46,559 bases of DNA from UBA4717 sp002404395 (GTDB taxonomy: Bacteria; Bacillota; Clostridia; Oscillospirales; CAG-272). Position numbers and translations under genes: made by a program. Shown here piece after piece: positions 15,405-23,287 of the stretch (position 1 is its first letter; each line of letters opens with the position of its first letter). The stretch covers positions 1-46,559 of the forward strand of contig CALFNW010000050.1 of the NCBI GenBank assembly GCA_937902275.1, given 5' to 3'. Under the pieces are notes generated by a model. That model had not been told where the DNA came from. It saw only the letters and a program-made list of their open reading frames with translations, and did not search any database.

Positions 15405-16859
15405 ATGGCTACTTACGATCCTGAATCTTTAAAAGCGGAGGAGTTCATCAATCATGATGAAATTCTCGAAACTCTCCGATATGCAAAAGCAAACAAAAAC
15501 AACCTTGAACTGATCGACAGTATTCTTGAAAAAGCAAGACCCCAATATTCGGGCGACGGAAAATCCGTGCATTGCTCGGGACTTACGCATAAGGAAGCGT
15601 CGGTGCTTCTCGCATGCGATATTCCCGAAAAGATCGAAGAAATGTACAGACTTGCAAATGAGATAAAGCTGGCGTTTTACGGCAACCGTATCGTTATGTT
15701 TGCTCCGCTCTATCTTTCAAATTATTGCGTCAACGGTTGCGTTTACTGTCCGTACCATTTAAAGAACAAACATATTGCCAGAAAAAAGCTCACTCAACAG
15801 GAAGTCAGAAACGAGGTCATTGCGCTTCAGGATATGGGACATAAGCGCCTTGCGATCGAAGCAGGCGAAGATCCCGTTCACAATCCGATAGAATACATTC
15901 TTGAATGCATCAAGACAATCTATTCCGTTCACCACAAAAACGGCGATATCCGCAGGGTGAACGTGAATATTGCGGCAACGACAGTCGAAAATTACCGCAA
16001 GCTTAAAGATGCGGGGATCGGCACCTATATTCTCTTTCAGGAAACATATAACAAAGAAAGTTATCTTGCGCTTCACCCCACAGGACCCAAGCACGATTAT
16101 GATTATCACACCGAGGCAATGGACCGCGCGATGGAAGGCGGAATTGACGACGTCGGATTAGGAGTTTTGTTCGGACTTGAGGGATACGACTATGAATTTG
16201 CCGGACTTCTCATGCACGCCGAACACCTTGAAGCGGTCCACGGTGTAGGTCCGCACACGATAAGCATACCAAGGATCAAACACGCCGATGATATTGACCC
16301 GAATGCATTTGACAATTCGCTTTCGGACGATATGTTTAAAAAGATCATCGCCTGCATAAGGATCGCAGTCCCTTACACCGGTATGATCATTTCAACAAGA
16401 GAGAGCGAAGCCGTGAGAGGCGCGGTGCTTGATTTGGGAGTTTCCCAGATCAGCGGCGCTTCAAGGACCTCTGTAGGCGGGTATCCCGAAAAAGAGCGTC
16501 CGCATGATTCGGAACAGTTCGATGTTTCCGATACCCGTACTCTTGATGAGGTCGTCAGATGGTTGATGGAACTTGATCATATTCCTTCATTCTGCACAGC
16601 GTGCTACAGAGAAGGGAGAACAGGCGACAGATTCATGAGTCTTTGCAAAAACGGTCAGATACTCAACTGCTGTCACCCGAATGCCCTTATGACGCTTGCG
16701 GAATACCTTGTTGATTACGCAAGTCCCGAGACCAAACAGATCGGCTTCGCACTTATCGAGCGTGAACTTGAAAAGATCACAAGCGAAAAGGTCAGGCATA
16801 TTGCAACTGAAAATATTGAAAAAATAAAGTCTTCGGACAAACGTGATTTCAGATTTTAA
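15405..16859 (+). CDS. hydG: [FeFe]-hydrogenase H-cluster radical SAM maturase HydG
   Basis: HydG cleaves tyrosine to p-cresol and produces the CO and CN ligands delivered as an Fe(CO)2CN synthon. The 484-residue protein has the SAM-cluster motif CxxxCxxC at C108, C112 and C115 (NYCVNGCVYCPYH). The C-terminal extension carries FCTACYREGRTGDRFM and ILNCCHPNALMTLAEY, which bind the second iron-sulfur cluster where the synthon is built. AAAGGA precedes the ATG. The gene sits between hydE and hydF; the hydF ribosome-binding site follows its stop directly. Confidence 0.95.
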   Translation: MATYDPESLKAEEFINHDEILETLRYAKANKNNLELIDSILEKARPQYSGDGKSVHCSGLTHKEASVLLACDIPEKIEEMYRLANEIKLAFYGNRIVMFAPLYLSNYCVNGCVYCPYHLKNKHIARKKLTQQEVRNEVIALQDMGHKRLAIEAGEDPVHNPIEYILECIKTIYSVHHKNGDIRRVNVNIAATTVENYRKLKDAGIGTYILFQETYNKESYLALHPTGPKHDYDYHTEAMDRAMEGGIDDVGLGVLFGLEGYDYEFAGLLMHAEHLEAVHGVGPHTISIPRIKHADDIDPNAFDNSLSDDMFKKIIACIRIAVPYTGMIISTRESEAVRGAVLDLGVSQISGASRTSVGGYPEKERPHDSEQFDVSDTRTLDEVVRWLMELDHIPSFCTACYREGRTGDRFMSLCKNGQILNCCHPNALMTLAEYLVDYASPETKQIGFALIERELEKITSEKVRHIATENIEKIKSSDKRDFRF

Positions 16860-16869
16860 CGGAGGGACC

Positions 16870-18051
16870 ATGGATTTAAATTCTACCGTCAGCGCCCAAA
16901 GGCTTCACATCGGTTTCTTCGGGACCGTCAACAGCGGCAAATCAAGCCTTGTGAATACCATAACGGGGCAAAACCTCTCCATTGTGTCCGATACGGAAGG
17001 AACAACGACCGATCCCGTACAAAAAGCAATGGAGTTGCTTCCGCTCGGACCGGTCGTTATTATAGATACTCCGGGTCTTGACGACGGAACCGAGCTTGGC
17101 AAACTTCGCATTGAGCGGACCATGCAGATGTTGAGAAAGACCGATATTGCAGTTATCGTAACGGATACTTCCGAAAATGACCCGTATACCGATGCTTTTA
17201 TTGAAAAAGTCATAAAAAAGGGCATACCGTATATCCTTGTCAGAAACAAGTGCGACCTTATAAATAACGGATCCGGGAACAGCGACGTACTGTTCGTCAG
17301 TGCAAAAACGGGAAAAAACATAGCTGAGTTGAAAAAACGCATTGCCGAAAGCATACCCGCAATAAAAGAAGAACGCAGGATCGTTTCGGACCTGCTTGAA
17401 AAAGGAGACAGCGTCATTCTCGTTACCCCGATAGATGAAGCCGCTCCGAAAGGAAGGCTGATATTGCCGCAACAGCAAACAATTCGTGACATTCTCGATG
17501 CCGGGTGTATCTGTTTAACCGTACAGCCGGATGAGCTTGCTGCTTCACTCTGCCTGTTAAACAAACCGCCTAAAATGGTTATTTGCGACTCACAGGTATT
17601 CGGCTATGTCGATTCTGTGGTACCGAAAGATATCGCTTTGACTTCGTTTTCGATCCTCTTTGCAAGATACAGGGGAAATTTTGAACAACTGATTCATGGC
17701 GTCAATGCAATTGACCGTCTTAAAGACGGTGACACCGTACTCATCAGCGAAGGCTGTACACATCACCGTCAGTGCGGAGATATCGGCACTGTAAAACTGC
17801 CCGGTTGGCTGAAAAAATACACGGGAAAGGAATTAAACTTCCGTTTTACCTCAGGCGGTGAATTTCCCGAAACACTTTCGGGGATCGCTTTGGTTATTCA
17901 CTGCGGCGGATGTATGTTGAACGCAAACGAGCTTTCGGGCAGGCTTGAAAACTGCACAGCGTCCGGGGTTGATGTCACAAACTATGGGATCGCCATTGCA
18001 AAAATGCATGGGATCTTAGACCGTGCGCTTTCGGCTTTCCGCACTTATTAA
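16870..18051 (+). CDS. hydF: [FeFe]-hydrogenase maturation GTPase HydF
   Basis: HydF is the scaffold on which the diiron subcluster is assembled before transfer to apo-hydrogenase. From the ATG at 16870 it has 393 residues. The GTPase domain shows the P-loop GTVNSGKSS (18-26), DTPG (66-69) and NKCD (126-129). A dimerisation region follows. The C-terminal cluster-binding domain has CxH (C296, H298) and HCGGC (H344, C345, C348). GGAGGG lies just before the start; an in-frame GTG 27 nt upstream falls inside hydG. No hydrogenase structural gene is present in the window. Confidence 0.94.
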   Translation: MDLNSTVSAQRLHIGFFGTVNSGKSSLVNTITGQNLSIVSDTEGTTTDPVQKAMELLPLGPVVIIDTPGLDDGTELGKLRIERTMQMLRKTDIAVIVTDTSENDPYTDAFIEKVIKKGIPYILVRNKCDLINNGSGNSDVLFVSAKTGKNIAELKKRIAESIPAIKEERRIVSDLLEKGDSVILVTPIDEAAPKGRLILPQQQTIRDILDAGCICLTVQPDELAASLCLLNKPPKMVICDSQVFGYVDSVVPKDIALTSFSILFARYRGNFEQLIHGVNAIDRLKDGDTVLISEGCTHHRQCGDIGTVKLPGWLKKYTGKELNFRFTSGGEFPETLSGIALVIHCGGCMLNANELSGRLENCTASGVDVTNYGIAIAKMHGILDRALSAFRTY

Positions 18052-18110
18052 CACAGATACATAAATCCGAACAGAGGCTGTAAAAAAACGATGCTTTTAG
18101 CAGCCATTTA

Positions 18111-18135
18111 AAAATACCGGAATCCCGGCATTTTT
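18111..18135 (+). terminator. Terminator of the hyd operon
   Basis: A 10-bp stem with one A-C mismatch (18111-18120 with 18125-18134, loop AATC) ends in a T-run (18131-18135), 60 nt after the hydF stop. Confidence 0.7.
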
Positions 18136-18227
18136 GAAGCGCCCTTCGGTCATTTTTGCCTCAATGCCTTTTATATTGACGCATTAACGGCAAAACGGCG
18201 GCGTTTAGCTGCCGAGACCAACGCCGA

Positions 18228-18266
18228 TAGGGGTGTAAAAACTCAAAATGAGTTTTTACACCCCTA
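18228..18266. terminator. Perfect 18-bp hairpin between convergent genes
   Basis: Arms 18228-18245 and 18249-18266 are perfect inverse complements with a 3-nt loop (AAA); the arms read GGGGTGTAAAAACTCA at their core. Symmetry and position between convergent units suggest a bidirectional terminator, although the following tract is TTCTCTT, not pure T. Confidence 0.6.
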
Positions 18267-18419
18267 TTCTCTTACGAACCGTCAACGTGCCGCATATATT
18301 CCGCTCAAGCTTACCGCAGCCGTATCGCAGTCGGATTAAATAAACGGTTGTAACGACACACTTTACGGTTCAGGTGTTTTCAAAAGTACACTCTGAAGCT
18401 AAATTCGTCCTGTCAAAAA

Positions 18420-19271
18420 TTATTTACTTTCAAGCTCCGGCATTCTTCCGAGCGCCGCACCGATAACGGTCCCGAACTGAGCCATATCGGGTATGATGAA
18501 ATTCACATTAAACATACTGTTCAGATTCTGGAAGGTCTCTTTTGCTTTTGACAGCGAAGTCAGATTGCCTGTTAGCACAATATCTCTCAAGCCATGCGCA
18601 CGCGCAGCAAATATCGCCACCATGCCGATAGTTTCATATACCAGATTCATTATGCCGAAAGCAATGTCGCCTTTGGTTGCGATATCGCTCACCTTACCGA
18701 AATTTGCCGCAGTCATTTTTTCGGGCATACCCGGCAAAATATTCTTTTTGGTAATATCCTTGATGCGCCAATCTATGTTGTCAAGATTTCCCGAAGCGGC
18801 AAGCTCATCAATGTGTTTTATATCATCCATACCGAGCATCAGCTTTGAAAGTCCGACCAACGTACCTCCGCCGACGCCTGTTCCTCCGAGATATTCAATC
18901 TTTCCGTCACGCTTGGCATGTACAAGCGCTGTTCCCGTACCGAGGCTGACCACTATCGCTTCATCAAGCCCGGATAAGTATAAGCCGCCTCGTCCTATTG
19001 AAGTAAATTCCGATTCAGCGACACATTCAAGCCCGTAAATATTTGTTTTTATTCGGCTTGATCCGACACCGGTTGCAATTATTCCGTCAATGTCCTCAAG
19101 CTTCAGTTCATTCTGATCGGTAAACTTTCCGAACGCACCGTACAACGCGGTAATCGGATCATTTGCTCTGACAAAAAGCGGCGCAATAAGCTCGCGTCCG
19201 TTTTCGCTGTTTCTGAAGCCGACGATCTTTGTCGTGCTTCCTCCGACATCAATCCCAATGACTACACCCAT
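18420..19271 (-). CDS. coaW: Type II pantothenate kinase
   Basis: This enzyme phosphorylates pantothenate with ATP, the first step of coenzyme A synthesis. The 283-residue protein has the ASKHA kinase fold: phosphate-1 motif GIDVGGSTTK (6-15), catalytic region AESEFTSIGRGGLYL with its Glu, phosphate-2 SLGTGTALV and GGTGVGGGTLVGLSKL. Those last elements separate type II PanK from type I and type III enzymes and from sugar kinases. A GAGGT ribosome-binding site precedes the ATG. The gene is transcribed alone. Confidence 0.9.
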   Translation of the reverse strand: MGVVIGIDVGGSTTKIVGFRNSENGRELIAPLFVRANDPITALYGAFGKFTDQNELKLEDIDGIIATGVGSSRIKTNIYGLECVAESEFTSIGRGGLYLSGLDEAIVVSLGTGTALVHAKRDGKIEYLGGTGVGGGTLVGLSKLMLGMDDIKHIDELAASGNLDNIDWRIKDITKKNILPGMPEKMTAANFGKVSDIATKGDIAFGIMNLVYETIGMVAIFAARAHGLRDIVLTGNLTSLSKAKETFQNLNSMFNVNFIIPDMAQFGTVIGAALGRMPELESK

Positions 19272-19663
19272 ATTTACCTCACTGATTTGCGTAAAAATCG
19301 AACAGCCGCCTTTAGCGGCAAAACCGAATAATCGGTGCTTTAAAACAGATTATCCGTCTCAGGCAAAGCCGACATAAATCGTTGCCGATATGCCGAAAAC
19401 ACACGATCCTTCATAATAATTTTCATATCGGCAAAGCCGCTTCAAAAAGCAATCGATAATTTCAAGCGTCTGCTGTAAAAGCGCTTGTTTGAGTTTATAC
19501 TCTCAAATAATTACCGATGTAATGCACTCGTCTCATCCGCATGAGACTCGCTTTTTACTCAGACGGCTCCTGCCGCCGATTAGGGAGAGAGGACGGCGCA
19601 TAATTGCGCCGTCCTCTTTGTTGATTATACGTAAACGTAAGTTCAAAGAACTTAGCAGCTACC
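19272..19663. other. Intergenic region between coaW and rplQ
   Basis: The gap of 392 nt holds the coaW ribosome-binding site and a small stem at 19304-19319. It also has a 9-bp inverted repeat, GCCGATATG (19384-19392) with CATATCGGC (19424-19432), and the operon-end hairpin at 19588-19617. I find no credible ORF and no clear coaW promoter. Confidence 0.5.
19588..19617 (-). terminator. Hairpin ending the ribosomal supercluster
   Basis: A perfect 13-bp GC-rich stem (19588-19600 with 19605-19617, loop TAAT) lies 47 nt after the rplQ stop. The downstream minus-strand tract is TCTCCCT, a weak U-run, but the stem is very stable. Confidence 0.65.
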
Positions 19664-20032
19664 TTATTCGGCGCTTTCCTTTGTCTTTTCATCAACAAGC
19701 TTGATGAGTGCCATTTCAGCAGCGTCTCCTCTGCGTGCACCGAGCTTATAGATAGCGGTATATCCGCCGTTTCTGTCGGCATACTTAGGAGCAATTTCAC
19801 TGAAAACCTTGGTTACTACATCTTCTTTGGTAATATACGCGAGTGCCTGACGGCGAGAAGCAAGAGTATTCTTTTTGCCGAGAGTGATCATCTTCTCAGC
19901 CATGCTTCTTACTTCCTTTGCTCTTGTCAGGGTTGTTTCGATCTGTCCGTTTTCAAGCAGATATGTGACCATTCCTCTGAGCATTGCTTTTCTGTGAGCG
20001 GTCGGTCTGCCGAGCTTTCTGGTTCCTGCCAT
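19664..20032 (-). CDS. rplQ: 50S ribosomal protein L17
   Basis: The 122-residue L17 begins MAGTRKLGRPTAHRKAMLRG, the universal signature, and binds 23S rRNA near the exit-tunnel side of the large subunit. GDAAEMALIKL near the C-terminus is also typical. It is the last gene of the alpha operon, 67 nt after rpoA, and is followed by the operon-end hairpin. Confidence 0.97.
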   Translation of the reverse strand: MAGTRKLGRPTAHRKAMLRGMVTYLLENGQIETTLTRAKEVRSMAEKMITLGKKNTLASRRQALAYITKEDVVTKVFSEIAPKYADRNGGYTAIYKLGARRGDAAEMALIKLVDEKTKESAE

Positions 20033-20099
20033 TTCAGGTTTCCCCTCCTTTATCTGTTAATTAACGGGATATTCCGGGTCTGATATCAGACCGGACTGT

Positions 20100-21053
20100 T
20101 TATTCGTCGTTCTTTTTAAGATCAAGTCCGAGCGAATGAAGCTTTTGGATAACCTCGTCAAGCGATTTCTTTCCGAGATTGCGTACCTTTATCATATCTT
20201 CTTCGGTCCGGTTGATAAGATCTTCGACTGTATCGATGCCTGCGCGCTTCAAGCAGTTGAAGCTTCTGACAGACATGTCAAGGTCCTCAATGGTCATCTC
20301 AAGAACCTTTTCTTTCTTGGTTTCCTCACGCTCGACCATTGTGTCGAGACTCTTCGCTTCGTCGGAAAGTTCGACGAAGAGATTGAGATGGTCGTTGAGA
20401 ATCTTGGCGGCAAGTGAAATTGCTTCCTTTGCCGAAATCGTTCCGTTGGTTTCCACATCAAGCGTCAGCTTATCGTAGTCGGTGTTGCTTCCCACACGCG
20501 TGTTCTCAACATTGTAACTCACCTTATATACAGGTGTAAATATTGAATCGGTATGAATTACATCAACAAACGACGGGTAAGCCAGACGATTCTTGTCCTG
20601 TGAAACATATCCGCGTCCGTGGTCAAACGTAAGCTCCATATAGAAGCTTGCCCCCTCGGATACAGTTGCGATATGATGTTCGGGGTTAAGAATTTCGATA
20701 TCCGAATCGCTCTTGATATCGCCTGCCTTTACGTTAGCGGGACCGGTCACGTCAATAATAACGGTTTTGGGTCCTGCGCCTGTAAGCTTTGCAACGATAC
20801 CCTTAACATTCAGTACGATTTCCGTAACGTCTTCCTTTACGCCTTCAACCGTGGAGATCTCATGGTTCACGCCGCGGATCTTTATGCTGACTGCCGCAAC
20901 ACCCGGAAGTGAGCTGAGCAGCACTCTGCGCAGCGAATTACCGAGAGTAATTCCATAGCCGCGCTCAAGCGGATCTACTACGAAACGGCCGAGTCTTCCA
21001 TCGTCGCTGAGGCTTTCGGTCGTAATATTCGGCTTCTCTATTTCTATCATCAA
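20100..21053 (-). CDS. rpoA: DNA-directed RNA polymerase alpha subunit
   Basis: The 317-residue alpha subunit dimerises to start polymerase assembly. The N-terminal domain shows RGYGITLGNSLRRVLLSSLPG (about 31-51), the dimer interface. After a linker rich in Lys and Glu (about 232-250), the C-terminal domain has LDMSVRSFNCLKRAGI and RNLGKKSLDEVIQKL, which contact UP elements and activators. Standard length and place between rpsD and rplQ. Confidence 0.98.
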   Translation of the reverse strand: MMIEIEKPNITTESLSDDGRLGRFVVDPLERGYGITLGNSLRRVLLSSLPGVAAVSIKIRGVNHEISTVEGVKEDVTEIVLNVKGIVAKLTGAGPKTVIIDVTGPANVKAGDIKSDSDIEILNPEHHIATVSEGASFYMELTFDHGRGYVSQDKNRLAYPSFVDVIHTDSIFTPVYKVSYNVENTRVGSNTDYDKLTLDVETNGTISAKEAISLAAKILNDHLNLFVELSDEAKSLDTMVEREETKKEKVLEMTIEDLDMSVRSFNCLKRAGIDTVEDLINRTEEDMIKVRNLGKKSLDEVIQKLHSLGLDLKKNDE

Positions 21054-21105
21054 TAACCCTCCTATTAAATTAAACTATACAGCCGTATACTGTCAGGGGG
21101 TGGTA

Positions 21106-21735
21106 TTACTTAGAATACAATTCGACGATAAGCTGTTCTTCAAACGGGAAGTCAATATCATCTCTTGCGGGAAGAGCAACTACCTTTGCGGTCTGATTAG
21201 CCTTGTCAAGGTCAAGCCACTTAGGCGCGGTCTTGGTTTCAAGAGACTCAATAAGACCCTTGATCTTTACCGAATCGGCGCTGGAAGCCTTAAGCGCAAC
21301 TACGTCGCCGTTCTTTACGATGATCGAAGGAATATTTACACTCTTACCGTTAAGAGTAAAGTGTCCGTGGCGAACGAGCTGACGAGCTTCGTTGCGGCTC
21401 TCTGCGAGACCCATTCTGAAAACCACATTGTCAAGGCGGCGTTCAAGAATGCTGAGCAGATTTTCACCGGTAAGTCCTTCCATTTTATCAGCCATTACAA
21501 AGTAAGTCTTAAACTGCTTTTCAAGCACGCCGTATATTCTCTTGGCTTTCTGCTTTTCACGCAGCTGCATGCCGTACTCGCCCATCTTCTTCTTAGCAGC
21601 GCCATGCTGACCGGGAGCGGCATTGGGTCTTACTGCAACCGAGCACTTGTCGGACATGCAGCGATCGCCCTTAAGGTATAATTTTGTGCCTTCTCTGCGG
21701 CACAGTCTGCAAACAGGACCGTTATATCTTGCCAT
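21106..21735 (-). CDS. rpsD: 30S ribosomal protein S4, zinc-binding form
   Basis: S4 is a primary 16S rRNA binder and assembly starter for the small subunit. From the ATG at 21735 it has 209 residues; an upstream GTG lies inside the ribosome-binding site AAGGAGGTG and is rejected. Cysteines at 9, 12, 26 and 31 make the zinc finger of the C+ paralog. The S4 RNA-binding domain (RLDNVVFRMGLAESRNEARQ) lies mid-protein. S4 often represses its own operon in Bacillota; I saw no specific site for that here. Confidence 0.97.
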   Translation of the reverse strand: MARYNGPVCRLCRREGTKLYLKGDRCMSDKCSVAVRPNAAPGQHGAAKKKMGEYGMQLREKQKAKRIYGVLEKQFKTYFVMADKMEGLTGENLLSILERRLDNVVFRMGLAESRNEARQLVRHGHFTLNGKSVNIPSIIVKNGDVVALKASSADSVKIKGLIESLETKTAPKWLDLDKANQTAKVVALPARDDIDFPFEEQLIVELYSK

Positions 21736-21767
21736 TTTGTTTGGCACCTCCTTTTTAGTATGTTAAA

Positions 21768-22166
21768 TCAAACGCGTCTGCGCTTGGGGGGACGGCAGCC
21801 GTTGTGCGGAATCGGGGTAACGTCCTTGATAAGCGTAATGTTGAGTCCTACCGACTGAAGTGCGCGAATAGCGGATTCACGTCCTGAGCCGGGGCCCTTT
21901 ACATAAACCTTAACGCTCTTAAGTCCGTGTTCCATTGCCGCTTTAGCTGCGGTCTCGGCTGCACTCTGAGCTGCGAAAGGAGTCGATTTTCTCGAGCCCT
22001 TGAAGCCAAGCTCACCGGCAGAAGCCCACGAAATAGCGTTTCCGTTTTCGTCGGTTATGGTTATGATCGTGTTGTTAAAGGTCGACTGAATGTGCGCTGC
22101 GCCGAACTCAATGTTCTTTCTTTCGCGGCGTCTCTTAACAACCTTCTTTGCTGCACCTGCTGCCAT
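21768..22166 (-). CDS. rpsK: 30S ribosomal protein S11
   Basis: The 132-residue S11 of the small-subunit platform shows AHIQSTFNNTIITITDENGN, KVYVKGPGSGRESAIRALQ and the conserved end DVTPIPHNGCRPPKRRRV. It lies 16 nt after rpsM and 32 nt before rpsD. Confidence 0.98.
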   Translation of the reverse strand: MAAGAAKKVVKRRRERKNIEFGAAHIQSTFNNTIITITDENGNAISWASAGELGFKGSRKSTPFAAQSAAETAAKAAMEHGLKSVKVYVKGPGSGRESAIRALQSVGLNITLIKDVTPIPHNGCRPPKRRRV

Positions 22167-22182
22167 TTATCTTGTCACTCCT

Positions 22183-22551
22183 TTACTTTTTCTTGTTAGC
22201 AATGGTCTTTGCGGGACCCTTGCAGGTTCTTGCGTTGGTCTTGGTTCTCTGTCCTCTTACGGGAAGTCCCTTTCTGTGACGAATACCGCGGTAGCAGTTG
22301 ATTTCAACCATTCTCTTGATATTCAGTCCGACTTCACGGCGCAAGTCACCCTCAACTGTATAGTGGCCTTCGATCTCATCTCTGAGCTTAGCTACTTCAG
22401 CTTCGGTGAGGTCCTTCGCGCGGGTATCGGGATTGATTCCCGTTGCTGCGAGAATATCTCTTGCACTCTTAACGCCAATACCGTAAATATAGGTAAGAGA
22501 ATATTCAACTCTCTTATTGTTCGGGATATCTACACCGGCAATACGTGCCAT
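22183..22551 (-). CDS. rpsM: 30S ribosomal protein S13
   Basis: The 122-residue S13 sits at the subunit head and contacts the P-site tRNA and bridge B1. It starts MARIAGVDIPNNKRVEYSLT and has the conserved GIRHRKGLPVRGQRTKTNAR followed by a basic tail ending NKKK. It is encoded after rpmJ and before rpsK as in other Bacillota. Confidence 0.98.
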   Translation of the reverse strand: MARIAGVDIPNNKRVEYSLTYIYGIGVKSARDILAATGINPDTRAKDLTEAEVAKLRDEIEGHYTVEGDLRREVGLNIKRMVEINCYRGIRHRKGLPVRGQRTKTNARTCKGPAKTIANKKK

Positions 22552-22593
22552 GTTTCATTTCACCTCTCTGTTCAAATTTTTCGGCAATACCGC

Positions 22594-22707
22594 TTAACCC
22601 TGCTTCTGCTTGTGCTTCGGGTTTTCGCAGATTACCATTACGTGGCCTTTTCTTCTGATGATCTTGCATTTTTCGCAGATCTTCTTTACAGACGGCTTAA
22701 CCTTCAT
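22594..22707 (-). CDS. rpmJ: 50S ribosomal protein L36, zinc-binding form
   Basis: Translating the minus strand from the ATG at 22707 gives 37 residues, starting MKVKPSVKKICEKCK. The zinc ligands C11, C14, C27 and H32 mark the C+ paralog. It is the smallest ribosomal protein and helps fold 23S rRNA. It lies between infA and rpsM. Confidence 0.96.
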   Translation of the reverse strand: MKVKPSVKKICEKCKIIRRKGHVMVICENPKHKQKQG

Positions 22708-22749
22708 ATCAGTACCAATCCTTTCACTGTTCGGATTAACCGATCCATT

Positions 22750-22968
22750 TTATTTACTGCGCCAGGTGATACGTCCTTTAGTGGGATCGTAGATAGACAC
22801 CTCGACCGTCACTTTGTCTCCGGGCAGTATTTTAATATAGTTCATACGCAGCTTGCCCGAAATATGCGCAGTCACGATAAGTCCGTTAGGCAGCTGCACC
22901 TTGAAATTTGCATTAGGCAGAGCTTCAACCACTTTGCCTTCAAATTCGATTACATCATCTTTCGGCAG
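22750..22968 (-). CDS. infA: Translation initiation factor IF-1, apparent CTG start
   Basis: IF-1 binds the ribosomal A site during initiation and enhances IF-2 and IF-3. The OB-fold protein contains VVEALPNANFKVQLPNG, HISGKLRMNYIKILPGDKV and DPTKGRITWR. Reading upstream, the frame continues PKDDVIEFEGK, which matches the normal IF-1 N-terminus. There is no ATG, GTG or TTG before it, only CTG at 22966-22968, at the position of the usual Met. GGAGG lies 7 nt upstream. This start gives the canonical 72 residues. Two ATT codons just upstream have poor spacing. The 13 nt at its start overlap the KOW gene. Confidence 0.9.
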   Translation of the reverse strand: MPKDDVIEFEGKVVEALPNANFKVQLPNGLIVTAHISGKLRMNYIKILPGDKVTVEVSIYDPTKGRITWRSK

Positions 22969-23281
22969 AATAATCCCTCCTCTGAAACAGTATTTGTCTC
23001 AATTTCCGGTCAGTCATACGCTTTGATCCAAGAAGCACACCGACTTCTGCGATAATTCCGTACAACTCCAAATGTTTGAGATTTTTCAGCTTCGGACGTG
23101 CAAGTTTGCGCCGCCGTCCGTCGGCTGTCAATACAGATCCGTTTTCGGTCTCACCGACTATTACACATAATTCACCGCGCTCATGACCTTTTGTAACTCT
23201 GCACAAACTGCCGACAAGCGGTGAGCCTGCAACCAGACGATGCGTCTTTAACGAATCTGTTTTCAGTTTCTTGTTCGACAT
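22955..23281 (-). CDS. KOW-domain RNA-binding protein (L14e-like)
   Basis: This 108-residue basic protein has a KOW-like motif: LVGSLCRVTKGHERGELCVIV, then TADGRRRKLARPKLKNLKHL. It resembles the short KOW/L14e-like proteins regularly found between map and infA in Clostridia, and is probably a ribosome- or RNA-associated factor of unknown role. It begins 6 nt after map and its last codons overlap infA, so expression is coupled to both. The ribosome-binding site is weak. Confidence 0.75.
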   Translation of the reverse strand: MSNKKLKTDSLKTHRLVAGSPLVGSLCRVTKGHERGELCVIVGETENGSVLTADGRRRKLARPKLKNLKHLELYGIIAEVGVLLGSKRMTDRKLRQILFQRRDYSAER

Positions 23282-23287
23282 TTTTTC

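Larger units (their letters stand above)
18052..18419. other. Intergenic region between hydF and coaW with two strong hairpins
   Basis: The two genes converge here across 368 nt. The region holds the hydF terminator (18111-18135) and a perfect 18-bp inverted repeat (18228-18266), listed separately. I see no credible ORF, tRNA or promoter in the rest. Confidence 0.6.

Noticed and set aside
22750..22932. infA starting at GTG (22930-22932) with 60 residues
   Set aside because: It would remove the conserved PKDDVIEFEGK N-terminus and has no ribosome-binding site; the CTG start fits length, alignment and spacing.
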